This document shows positions 1-5,787 of a DNA stretch of 9,161 nt, piece after piece. The position numbers and the translations under genes are program-made. Location of the stretch: positions 1-9,161 of the forward strand of contig CALFZM010000244.1 in assembly GCA_937952235.1 (NCBI GenBank), read 5' to 3'. Under the pieces are notes generated by a model. The model was not told the DNA's origin, ran no database searches, and saw only the letters and a list, made by a program, of their open reading frames with translations. Source of the stretch: an uncultured Opitutia bacterium (GTDB lineage: Bacteria > Verrucomicrobiota > Verrucomicrobiia > Opitutales > Opitutaceae). The stretch's first letter is position 1; the number at the start of each line of letters is the position of its first letter.

Positions 1-2
1 CC

Positions 3-653
3 CGCCGCTCCGCCGACCGTACGCTGAATATCTGGTGCGGCGCCGCCTCCACCGGCCAGGAGCCCTTCACCCTCATGATGGTCATCGCGGAGCACTTTCC
101 CGAGCTGCTGGGGTGGAACCTCCGCTTCGTGGCGACGGACCTGTGCACCGACGTGCTCGCCCGGGCGCGCGCCGGGCGGTTCAGCCAGCTCGAGGTGAAC
201 CGCGGCCTGCCTGCCGCGCTGTTGGTGAAGTACTTTTCCCGCCAGGGCTCCGAGTGGGAATTCCGCGCCGACCTTCGCCAGCGGGTGGAGTTTCGCGCGA
301 TGAACCTGGTCGGCGACTGGCCGGGCCTCCCGACGCTCGACCTCATCTTCCTGCGCAACGTCCTCATCTATTTCGACCTCGAGACCAAGCGCGCGATCCT
401 CGCCAAGGTGCGCCGTCTGCTCCGCCCCGGGCACTTCCTCCTGCTGGGCGGAGCGGAGACGACCTTCAGCGTCGACGACGCCTTCGAACGCGTCGCGCTC
501 GACCGGACGATCTGCTACCGCGTGCCGGAGACCGCTTCGTCCGGACGCGCTCCCGGCGTCGTCGCCGGATCGTGCGCCCGCCAGCCCCCGCCCGTCCGCC
601 CTCCGGTCGCGCCGCCCGGCGCCGCCCCAATCCTGGAAAGGAACCGATCATGA
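3..653 (+). CDS. cheR: CheR-type chemotaxis protein methyltransferase, N-terminus missing
   Basis: This is the C-terminal 216 residues of a CheR-family enzyme, which uses S-adenosylmethionine to methylate glutamates on chemoreceptors in the cytoplasm. The reading frame is open from the window edge, so the helical N-terminal domain and the first part of the catalytic domain (roughly 70-100 residues by family length) lie upstream. Seen in the sequence: the SAM-binding motif IWCGAASTGQEPF encoded at about 30-68, and the family hallmark LRNVLIYFD at 351-377, where a Leu stands in place of the usual Cys before RNVLIYF. The segment LLRPGHFLLLGGAET follows at about 417-461. After the domain there is a low-complexity Pro/Ala/Arg tail of about 40 residues that is not part of the catalytic fold. 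The TGA stop overlaps the ATG of the HDOD gene, so the two are probably cotranscribed and translationally coupled. The methyl-accepting partner is not visible. Family assignment is firm; a role in motility rather than another Che-like pathway is inferred. Confidence 0.93.
   Translation, partial: RRSADRTLNIWCGAASTGQEPFTLMMVIAEHFPELLGWNLRFVATDLCTDVLARARAGRFSQLEVNRGLPAALLVKYFSRQGSEWEFRADLRQRVEFRAMNLVGDWPGLPTLDLIFLRNVLIYFDLETKRAILAKVRRLLRPGHFLLLGGAETTFSVDDAFERVALDRTICYRVPETASSGRAPGVVAGSCARQPPPVRPPVAPPGAAPILERNRS
635..642 (+). promoter_or_regulatory. Shine-Dalgarno site for the HDOD gene
   Basis: The purine run GGAAAGGA ends 7 nt before the ATG at 650 and lies inside the end of the cheR reading frame. 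It is one of the clearest ribosome binding sites in the window. It fixes the HDOD start at 650, against an upstream in-frame opening (from position 35) that runs antisense-like through cheR with Arg/Pro-rich, non-protein-like translation. Confidence 0.75.
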
Positions 654-1495
654 TCGATCTCGACCGCCTGATCAGCCAGGCCAGCGAGCTCGCTCCGCTG
701 CCGAACAGCACCGTGCGCCTGTTCAGGCTGCTCGAGGACCCGCTGGCCGATGTCTCCGACATGGCCGACATCATCGCCTACGACCAGGCGCTGACCCTCA
801 AACTGCTGCGCGCGGCCAACTCCGCGGCCAGCGGCAGCGCGACGCCGGTCACGACCGTCAGCGAGGCGGTGCTCCGCCTCGGCGCCGCATCCATGGTCAC
901 GCTCGCGGTCGCGTGCGGGGCCCGGCCCGTCTTGCGGCCCGCCCTGCCGGCCTACGGCCTCGACGAAGGCGCGCTTTGGCGCCACTCGGTCGCCGCCGCC
1001 GTCGCCGCGGAGGTGCTGCCCCGGTTCTGCACCGCGCCCGCACCGCCGGAGACCTTCACCGCCGCCCTGTTGCACGATGTCGGCAAGCTCGTGATGGCCC
1101 GCTTCCTGACGCCGGAAGTCCTCGATTTCCTCCAGCGCGCCCGCGCGTCGGATCTCCTGATTCCGCTCGATGCGGAGGCGCTGATCCTGGGCGTGAACCA
1201 CGCCGAACTGGGCGGGTTGATCGCCCAGCACTGGCGGCTGCCGGAGCGCGTCGTGCACGGCATCAGCTACCATCATCATCCGGAGGCGGGCGAAGCAATC
1301 ATCTGCGACTACGTGTATACCGCCAACCTGCTGGCGAAACACATCGAGGCCGGGCTCGACGGCGCCAGCTGCCAGGCCGCGCCGGACGCGGACGTCGCCG
1401 CCCGCCTCGGCCTGCCCTCCCCCGACCTGGCGGGCCTGGTCGAGAGTGCCGCGCTGAGGTATCGCGAGGTGAGCGGTCGCTTCGACGCCGTCTGA
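650..1495 (+). CDS. HDOD-domain signalling protein with retained HD metal-ligand residues
   Basis: A 281-residue soluble protein consisting almost entirely of one HDOD domain (about residues 5-240), a relative of the HD phosphohydrolase fold common in bacterial signalling. HDOD domains usually act as regulatory or scaffolding modules, and many have lost the HD catalytic residues. Here possible ligands are all present: H112 (WRHS), H142-D143 in LLHDVGKL, H184 in NHAELG, H208-H210 in YHHHP, and D220 in ICDYVYTANL. This is the set expected for a di-metal HD site, so an active enzyme is possible but unproven. The start is fixed by a good SD (635-642) and by the ATGA overlap with cheR. No membrane segment, signal peptide, GGDEF or receiver domain is attached. 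Cotranslation with CheR suggests a role near a chemosensory pathway. The domain call is firm; substrate and activity are unknown. Confidence 0.93.
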   Translation: MIDLDRLISQASELAPLPNSTVRLFRLLEDPLADVSDMADIIAYDQALTLKLLRAANSAASGSATPVTTVSEAVLRLGAASMVTLAVACGARPVLRPALPAYGLDEGALWRHSVAAAVAAEVLPRFCTAPAPPETFTAALLHDVGKLVMARFLTPEVLDFLQRARASDLLIPLDAEALILGVNHAELGGLIAQHWRLPERVVHGISYHHHPEAGEAIICDYVYTANLLAKHIEAGLDGASCQAAPDADVAARLGLPSPDLAGLVESAALRYREVSGRFDAV

Positions 1496-1504
1496 AGCTC
1501 CGGC

Positions 1505-1519
1505 GCGCTCCACGAGCGC
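1505..1519. other. Small hairpin in convergent intergenic region
   Basis: A perfect inverted repeat, GCGCTC-CAC-GAGCGC (6-bp stem, 3-nt loop), starts 10 nt after the HDOD stop codon, in the 145-nt gap between two convergent genes. No T-run follows on either strand, so it is not a canonical intrinsic terminator. It could support weak termination or protect the 3' end. Nothing else recognisable was seen in 1496-1640. Confidence 0.35.
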
Positions 1520-1640
1520 ACGGATCCTTCAGACGGTTTCCCGCCGGATCCAACCGGACGGGCGCCGGCAGACACCGCTGCCTCGGCGCATTCTGGCGCC
1601 CATCAACGGTCCGGACTCTCGCGGCGCCGCCCCCACCGCC

Positions 1641-2762
1641 TCACGCCGCGCACTGCGCGAGCGCCTCGGCCACGCTGGTGGCGAAGTGCAGCTCCCGCGT
1701 CTCCTCGAAATTGCGGCATTCCGCGATGACTTCCGCGGTGCCGACGAAGCTGCATTTCAGACCTGCGTTCCGGCCCACCTCCAGTGCCTCCGTCAGCAAC
1801 TTCACGTGCGTGAAATCGGCGGTGTGCACCGCGCCCAGGTCGACGATGAGGTGCGAGAGCCCCGCATCCACCGCCGCGCCGGCGCGCGCCCCGAGGGACG
1901 AACGCACGAAGATGGCATCCTTGGAGCCCAGCTCGGAGGGAATCGAGACCACGAGCGCCGGTCCGTCCGGCCGGAAGAACCGGTCGCTGGTATCCGGCTT
2001 GAGGAGACGACGCACCCGGTCCATGACCTCGTCCATGGCCAGCGGCTTGGTGACGATGCCGTTGAAGCCCAGCTGTCGGGCGCGGGTCTGTTCCTCCACC
2101 GCGGATTTCACGGAGAGGCCGAGCACCGGCGTGTCCTTTGTCGCCGCCTGCGAACGGAGCGCGCGCAGGAGCGTGACCGCCGAGTCGCCCGGGAGCGACA
2201 GGCTGATCAGGATCGCGCTGGCGGCCTGGCGCGCGCCCGCTTCGAGGGCCTCCGCCGCGGTGCCCGCGGAAAACACCTTCCAGCCGGTCGCGGCCAGACC
2301 CGTCTTCAAGCTCTCCACGATCGCCGGCTTGTCGTCCACGACGAGCAGGCTGACGCCCGCCTCGCCCTGCCCCGCGGGCGCCTCGCCCTTCAGCCGCAGC
2401 GGTACGAGCTTGCTGACGCGCTCGACGATCTTGGCCTCGTCGAACGGCTTGATCACATAACCCTGCACGCCGAGCTGCGCGATGCGCAGCACGTTCTCGC
2501 GGCCGGCCTCCGCCGTGAGCATCACGACCGGGATGTCCTTGAGCCGGGGATCGGCGCGCAGCCGCTTCAACGCCTCGTAGCCGTCCATGACCGGCATGGT
2601 GAGATCGAGGATGATCAGGTCCGGCCGGTCGGCGGCCGCAGCCGCCAACGCCTCGGCCCCGTTGGCCGCCTCGGCGATGGTGCAATCGTACGCACGGAAC
2701 GCCTTCCCGATGATGAGGCGGATCGTCCGGCTGTCGTCGACACTGAGAAGTTTGATGCTCAT
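1641..2762 (-). CDS. REC-pseudoREC-STAS fusion response regulator
   Basis: A 373-residue soluble protein with three domains. The first receiver (about 1-122) is complete: acidic pair D9/D10, phospho-acceptor D53 in LDLTMPVMDG, T83 and K105. The second receiver (about 136-256) keeps D143/D144, S217 and K239, but its acceptor position is S187 (ILISLSLPG), so it probably cannot be phosphorylated in the usual way. The C-terminal part (about 264-370) resembles a STAS (anti-anti-sigma-like) domain: LVVSIPSEL, then LIVDLGAVHTADFTHV, then AGLKCSFVG. T318 sits about where SpoIIAA-type proteins carry their phosphorylated Ser. There is no DNA-binding or enzymatic output, so signalling probably ends in a protein-protein interaction through STAS. 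The gene starts 9 nt after the CheX stop with no convincing SD, which suggests reinitiation from cheX. The two receivers are confident calls, the STAS domain somewhat less so. Confidence 0.9.
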   Translation of the reverse strand: MSIKLLSVDDSRTIRLIIGKAFRAYDCTIAEAANGAEALAAAAADRPDLIILDLTMPVMDGYEALKRLRADPRLKDIPVVMLTAEAGRENVLRIAQLGVQGYVIKPFDEAKIVERVSKLVPLRLKGEAPAGQGEAGVSLLVVDDKPAIVESLKTGLAATGWKVFSAGTAAEALEAGARQAASAILISLSLPGDSAVTLLRALRSQAATKDTPVLGLSVKSAVEEQTRARQLGFNGIVTKPLAMDEVMDRVRRLLKPDTSDRFFRPDGPALVVSIPSELGSKDAIFVRSSLGARAGAAVDAGLSHLIVDLGAVHTADFTHVKLLTEALEVGRNAGLKCSFVGTAEVIAECRNFEETRELHFATSVAEALAQCAA

Positions 2763-2771
2763 GGAATCTGG

Positions 2772-3335
2772 TCAGCCCGTGGTGTCCTTGACGGTGAGTT
2801 CGACGAGGAAGCGCATCCCGTCGGCGTAGAACGGCAGCAGTTTCCGCTTCACGCTGGCGATCGTCTGGATCCGCAGCCCGCTGCCCCGCGTGATGGAGGG
2901 GATGGTCAGCACGCACGTCCAACCCGAGTCGCACAGGCGCGACTTCACGCCGCCGGCCACCATGTTGGTCAGCTCCCCGATCGCGTCGCTCACCATGTCC
3001 GCCCCCACCGATGCCGCCTCGAGGCCGAGCAGGCGCGCGGTCATGAACTGGGCGAGGGTCGTGCCGCACTGCAGGTGGACGATGCCGGTCGTGGTGCCGA
3101 CGAATCCGACCGAGCCGATGATCTGGTCTCCCACCTCGCTCCCGTTCCCGTCCGGCGGCAGCGCCGCCATGTCGAGCCCCAGCATCTTGTCGAACACCTC
3201 GCGCACGGCGTCGCGGGTGTATTCCTCGATCGCAGCATACGGGGGCGGCACGGTCGCGCCGGGTGCGACGTTCTTCGAAATCGGAGCGGAGGTGGGCATG
3301 GTGATGTGCGCGTACCGCGGCACGCCCTCCTGCAT
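2772..3335 (-). CDS. cheX: CheX-like CheY-P phosphatase
   Basis: A 187-residue protein of the CheC/CheX/FliY phosphatase group; CheX removes phosphate from phosphorylated CheY-type receivers. Visible family features are the strand-rich segment GSVGFVGTTTGIVHLQC, then DAIGELTNMVAGGVKSRL, which carries the E-x-x-N catalytic signature (E121 and N124 from this start), then LTIPSITRG and a C-terminal strand MRFLVELTV. The start was chosen because GGAG lies 7 nt upstream of this ATG, and the predicted transcription start falls about 45 nt upstream. A GTG at 3386 would add 17 residues but sits almost on the promoter -10 region; an ATG at 3299 would give 175 residues without an SD. An N-terminal stretch of about 35 residues precedes the domain and is Pro/Ser-rich. 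It is followed at 9 nt by the REC-pseudoREC-STAS gene, whose first receiver is the most obvious substrate (inference). Family call confident; start less so. Confidence 0.87.
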   Translation of the reverse strand: MQEGVPRYAHITMPTSAPISKNVAPGATVPPPYAAIEEYTRDAVREVFDKMLGLDMAALPPDGNGSEVGDQIIGSVGFVGTTTGIVHLQCGTTLAQFMTARLLGLEAASVGADMVSDAIGELTNMVAGGVKSRLCDSGWTCVLTIPSITRGSGLRIQTIASVKRKLLPFYADGMRFLVELTVKDTTG

Positions 3336-3360
3336 CGGCCGGCTCCGGACGTACTCAAGG

Positions 3361-3376
3361 GGAATATATACATTCC
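3361..3376. promoter_or_regulatory. Inverted repeat, possible operator (downstream site)
   Basis: GGAAT-ATATAC-ATTCC is a 5-bp inverted repeat around an ATATAC centre. It lies just downstream of the predicted cheX transcription start. Its core matches the second repeat at 3406-3419, with the centres 44 bp apart (about four helical turns). A regulator binding here would be placed to block transcription; no regulator is identified. Confidence 0.4.
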
Positions 3377-3387
3377 TTCCATCCACT

Positions 3388-3417
3388 ATAATATCGGCCC
3401 TATTTCGTTATATACAA
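3388..3417 (-). promoter_or_regulatory. Probable sigma-70-type promoter of cheX and the REC-REC-STAS gene
   Basis: On the minus strand, a TTGTAT element (3417-3412) is followed after 18 nt by TATTAT (3393-3388; 5 of 6 matches to TATAAT). The -35 match is weak (3 of 6). Support comes from the setting: this is the only markedly AT-rich stretch in a very GC-rich window, and it lies directly upstream of a gene start. Predicted transcription start is near 3381, giving a leader of about 45 nt before the ATG at 3335. Confidence 0.55.
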
Positions 3418-3419
3418 CG
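3406..3419. promoter_or_regulatory. Inverted repeat, possible operator (overlaps -35)
   Basis: CGTT-ATATAC-AACG is a 4-bp inverted repeat around the same ATATAC centre as the repeat at 3361-3376. It overlaps the putative -35 element of the cheX promoter. Part of the resemblance may be due to the shared AT-rich core. Confidence 0.38.
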
Positions 3420-3425
3420 CGGTCG

Positions 3426-3481
3426 CGCCGCCCCGCGCCGCGGCCGCCCGGGGCTGCCGGGTCGGCGCGGATGGGGCGGCG
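3426..3481. other. Large GC-rich imperfect hairpin after the hybrid kinase gene
   Basis: Several nested complementary arms occur here: CGCCGCCCC (3426-3434) with GGGGCGGCG (3473-3481); alternatively CCGCGCCG (3433-3440) with CGGCGCGG (3463-3470); and an inner CCCGG (3447-3451) with CCGGG (3457-3461). It begins 12 nt past the kinase stop on the minus strand and precedes the cheX promoter. There is no T-run, so if it terminates transcription it is not by the classical intrinsic mechanism. In DNA this GC-rich, some pairing is expected by chance. Confidence 0.4.
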
Positions 3482-3492
3482 GACGGACGGCT

Positions 3493-5037
3493 TCAGGCGC
3501 GGTCCGGCAGTTGGAGGACGCGGGCGAGTTCGGCGATTTCGAAGGGCTTCGGCAGGAGCGCGGCGACGCCCTCGGCGCGAAGCAGGTCGGGCCGGGTGTC
3601 GGCGAAGCCGGAGGCGATGAAGACCGGCAGGTCGGGTCGTGCGGCGCGGAGGCGGCGGCCCAGCTCGAGGCCGTTCATGCCCGGCATCTGGTGATCCGTG
3701 ATCAGCGCGTCGAATTGATCCGGCGCCGCCCAGAACGCCGCCAGGGCGGCCTCCGGATGCGTGAACATGCTCACGCGGTAGCCGAGCCGCTCGAGCAGCA
3801 TCTGCCCCGAGCGCGCGATCGGCGCCTCGTCGTCCACCAGCAGCAGGTGCTGGCCGCGCCCGCGCGGCAACGCCGCGAAGTCCGCCACCGGGTCCGAAGG
3901 CACCGGCTCGGGCACGTGCGACGGCAGGAAGATCTCCACGATCGTGCCGCGGCCGGGTACACTCCGGATCCGCAGCGCCCCGTCGTGCGCCCGCACCGTG
4001 CTTTGCACCACGGACAGGCCCATTCCGCTGCCTTCGCCCACCTTCCGGGTCGTGAAGTAGGGCTCGCACGCGCGGGCGAGGACCGCGGGCTCCATGCCGC
4101 AGCCGTCGTCCTCCACCGTCAGCACCACGTGCTCGCCGGGTCGCAGCGGCGGCAGCGACTCCGCCAGCGCCGCATCGATGGACGCGGCCTTGAGCCTGAC
4201 GCGCAGCGTGCCGCCCCGCGCGCGCATCGCCTGCACCGCGTTGATCGCCAGGTTCACGACCGCCTGGTGGATCCGCAGCGGATTCGCGAGCACGAGCGGC
4301 ACGTCCCGGTCGAGGTCGGACTTGATCTCCAGCGCGGCCGGCAGCGTCGAGCGCAGGAGCGAAAGCGCCTCGCGCATGAGCTGCGGCAGGGAAAAGGGCA
4401 CGCGTTCTTCGCTCTCGGAACGGCGGAAAAGCTGGATCTGGCGGACGAGTTCGCGCGCGCGCTGCCCGGCGCGCAGCACCTCGTCGAGGTATCCGCGCAC
4501 CCGGGTCTGCCCGGCAGGAGTGTCCTCCCGCGCGAGGGTCGCGAAGTTGATGATCCCCGAGAGCACGTTGTTGAAATCGTGCGCGATGCCGCCGGCGAGC
4601 GTGCCGAGCGCCTCGTACTTCTGGGTGATGAAAAGGCGCGCCTGCATCTCCGCCTGGTCGGCCTCCGCCTGCTTCAGAGCCGTGATGTCGCGCAGCACGA
4701 CCAGCATGCCTTCGAACGCGCCAGCCGGGCGCACCGCCTGCACGACCGCCTCGTACCATGTCCGGCGCCCCAGCCCGTCAAGGATCGGAAGCGCCACGCG
4801 CGGCAGCGGCTCCACGCCGGATGCCGCCTGGGCATGCCAGCCAGGCAGGTCGATGCCATGCGCCGGCGTCACGAGCTCCCCAAGCGGCACCGCTGCGGGG
4901 TCGCATGCCGCCGGACAAAACCATTCGCGGAAGCGGCGGTTCGCATACACCACGCGCGCGGACGCGTCGGTCCGCACGACCGCATCCGGCATGGCGTCGA
5001 GAATTCCGGCGAGTTCGGCGGGAGTCGGAGGGTTCAT
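3493..5037 (-). CDS. Soluble hybrid histidine kinase (PAS-HisKA-HATPase-REC)
   Basis: A 514-residue sensor kinase without membrane segments or signal peptide, so it probably senses an intracellular cue. Domain order: PAS (about 8-120; GILDAMPDAVVRTDASARVVYANRRF near the start, RDIT at its end), a short coiled linker, HisKA dimerisation domain with phospho-accepting H153 in GGIAHDFNN, HATPase_c (about 248-372) with N-box N262/N266, G1 box DDGCGM (310-315) and YFTTRKVGEGSGMGL (327-341), and a C-terminal receiver (about 397-512) with D402/D403, acceptor D448 in ITDHQMPGMNG, S476 and K497. All catalytic residues appear intact. The HAHDFNN-type H-box is that of the NtrB-like kinase group. It lies 51 nt downstream of a single-receiver gene on the same strand, the likely partner. 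The PAS domain has CPAAC (41-45), but no flavin or heme signature that I recognise. The start codon has only a weak SD (GGCGG, 11 nt away). Confidence 0.95.
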   Translation of the reverse strand: MNPPTPAELAGILDAMPDAVVRTDASARVVYANRRFREWFCPAACDPAAVPLGELVTPAHGIDLPGWHAQAASGVEPLPRVALPILDGLGRRTWYEAVVQAVRPAGAFEGMLVVLRDITALKQAEADQAEMQARLFITQKYEALGTLAGGIAHDFNNVLSGIINFATLAREDTPAGQTRVRGYLDEVLRAGQRARELVRQIQLFRRSESEERVPFSLPQLMREALSLLRSTLPAALEIKSDLDRDVPLVLANPLRIHQAVVNLAINAVQAMRARGGTLRVRLKAASIDAALAESLPPLRPGEHVVLTVEDDGCGMEPAVLARACEPYFTTRKVGEGSGMGLSVVQSTVRAHDGALRIRSVPGRGTIVEIFLPSHVPEPVPSDPVADFAALPRGRGQHLLLVDDEAPIARSGQMLLERLGYRVSMFTHPEAALAAFWAAPDQFDALITDHQMPGMNGLELGRRLRAARPDLPVFIASGFADTRPDLLRAEGVAALLPKPFEIAELARVLQLPDRA

Positions 5038-5049
5038 CGCGAGGGAGCC

Positions 5050-5072
5050 GCCGGGCTTCGTTGCCGCCCGGC
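5050..5072. other. Hairpin between the receiver gene and the hybrid kinase gene
   Basis: A perfect 7-bp inverted repeat, GCCGGGC and GCCCGGC with a 9-nt loop, fills much of the 51-nt spacer. Without a T-run on the minus strand it is unlikely to be a full terminator. It could tune the ratio of the two products by partial termination or by setting an mRNA cleavage end. Confidence 0.4.
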
Positions 5073-5088
5073 TCGCATCGGCGCGGGA

Positions 5089-5556
5089 TCAGAGCGCATC
5101 GACGGCCGGGTTTCGAGGTCTAAGCGCGTCCGCGCCCCCGGGCACGAGGAGGGGCAGGAGCTCGGTGTAGACGAACGGCTTCTTCAGCACGTGGTGCGCG
5201 CCGAGCAGGCGGGCCATGTGGAGATAGTCGCCTGCGTCGCCCAGCCCGCCTCCGGACATCGCCACCACGCCGGTGTGCGGGTGCGCGCTGCGCAGCCGGC
5301 GCAGGAGCTCGATGCCGTCGCACTCGGGCATGACAATGTCGGTCACGACCCAATCGAAGGCGGCCGCGTGCAGCCACGCCTGTGCCTCGTTGCCATCCGC
5401 GGCGTCTGCCACCACGCAGCCATGCCGCTCCAGGCCGGCCCGCAGCGCTCGGCGCAGCGTGTCGTCGTCCTCGACCAGCAACACCCGGACCGGCGCCGCC
5501 GGCCGCGAAGGCGGGACCGGAGACGGGGAGGATGAGAGCGGGTGACGGGTGTTCAT
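5089..5556 (-). CDS. Single-domain CheY-like response regulator
   Basis: A 155-residue protein with a Ser/Pro-rich N-terminal extension (about residues 1-22) followed by one receiver domain (about 23-142). Key residues are present: E29/D30/D31 in LLVEDDD, acceptor D73 in VVTDIVMPECDG, S101 in VVAMSGG, and K126 in VLKKPF. No output domain follows, so it probably works by protein-protein contact or as a phosphorelay intermediate. The ATG at 5556 was chosen because an upstream in-frame ATG at 5760 would translate straight through the intrinsic terminator at 5612-5660. The upstream sequence shows no clear SD or promoter. It is followed by the hybrid kinase on the same strand, and the two are likely an operon (inference). 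Exact start uncertain; family call firm. Confidence 0.9.
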   Translation of the reverse strand: MNTRHPLSSSPSPVPPSRPAAPVRVLLVEDDDTLRRALRAGLERHGCVVADAADGNEAQAWLHAAAFDWVVTDIVMPECDGIELLRRLRSAHPHTGVVAMSGGGLGDAGDYLHMARLLGAHHVLKKPFVYTELLPLLVPGGADALRPRNPAVDAL

Positions 5557-5611
5557 GGCGCGGGCGGGCCGTGTCCGCCGGCGGCGCCCCGACCCATCGG
5601 TTCCGGGCACG

Positions 5612-5660
5612 AAAAAAGGCACAGCGAAGCTGCCCGAAAGCAGGTGCTTCGCTGTGCCTT
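5612..5660 (-). terminator. Strong intrinsic terminator (minus strand)
   Basis: A perfect 15-bp inverted repeat, AAGGCACAGCGAAGC (5616-5630) and GCTTCGCTGTGCCTT (5646-5660), with a 15-nt loop. On the minus strand the stem ends in a run of six T (positions 5617-5612). This is the expected form of a Rho-independent terminator for the receiver gene ending at 5788, about 130 nt upstream of it. The A-rich side on the plus strand gives only a short T pair after the stem, so activity is expected mainly on the minus strand. Confidence 0.88.
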
Positions 5661-5787
5661 CAACTTGCGGACCCGGAGTCCGACTCGATAAGGCCGGGAC
5701 CTCCGCCGAGACAGAGCCCCAAGTGCACCTCTCCCATCGGCGCGAACGCGCGCCGCTCAAGGGAAATCGTGCCCACCGGCCGGGCCA
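5661..5787. other. 3' untranslated region with two small hairpins
   Basis: This 127-nt stretch lies between the stop codon at 5788 and the terminator. It contains CGGCGCG (5738-5744) and CGCGCCG (5749-5755), a 7-bp stem with a 4-nt loop, and CGGAC (5668-5672) with GTCCG (5678-5682), a 5-bp stem. No convincing reading frame or known RNA family was recognised. The distance from stop codon to terminator is longer than usual and could hold a 3'-derived small RNA, but nothing specific supports that. Confidence 0.3.

Noticed and set aside
35..649. Upstream extension of the HDOD reading frame
   Set aside because: It overlaps cheR in another frame with Arg/Pro-rich sequence. The SD and ATG at 650 give a start exactly at the domain beginning.
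1271..1279. Run of three His codons in the HDOD protein
   Set aside because: It fits the family's conserved HH region and is not a tag or low-complexity insertion.
1530..1557. Two GGATCC palindromes in the convergent intergenic region
   Set aside because: Six-base palindromes 18 nt apart in GC-rich DNA are expected by chance, and nothing further supports a site.
3336..3386. GTG start for cheX at 3386
   Set aside because: It lies next to the predicted -10 element and near the transcription start; the ATG at 3335 has an SD at good spacing.
3387..3392. Perfect TATAAT on the plus strand
   Set aside because: No -35-like element at suitable spacing, and it would drive transcription antisense to the hybrid kinase. 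It is probably a by-product of the AT-rich minus-strand promoter.
2890..5535. Long plus-strand open frame across the kinase, cheX and receiver genes
   Set aside because: Arg/His-rich translation with no recognisable domain, antisense to well-supported genes; a product of high GC and few stop codons.
5557..5760. N-terminal extension of the single-receiver protein from an ATG at 5760
   Set aside because: It would translate through the perfect terminator hairpin, and the added residues match nothing.
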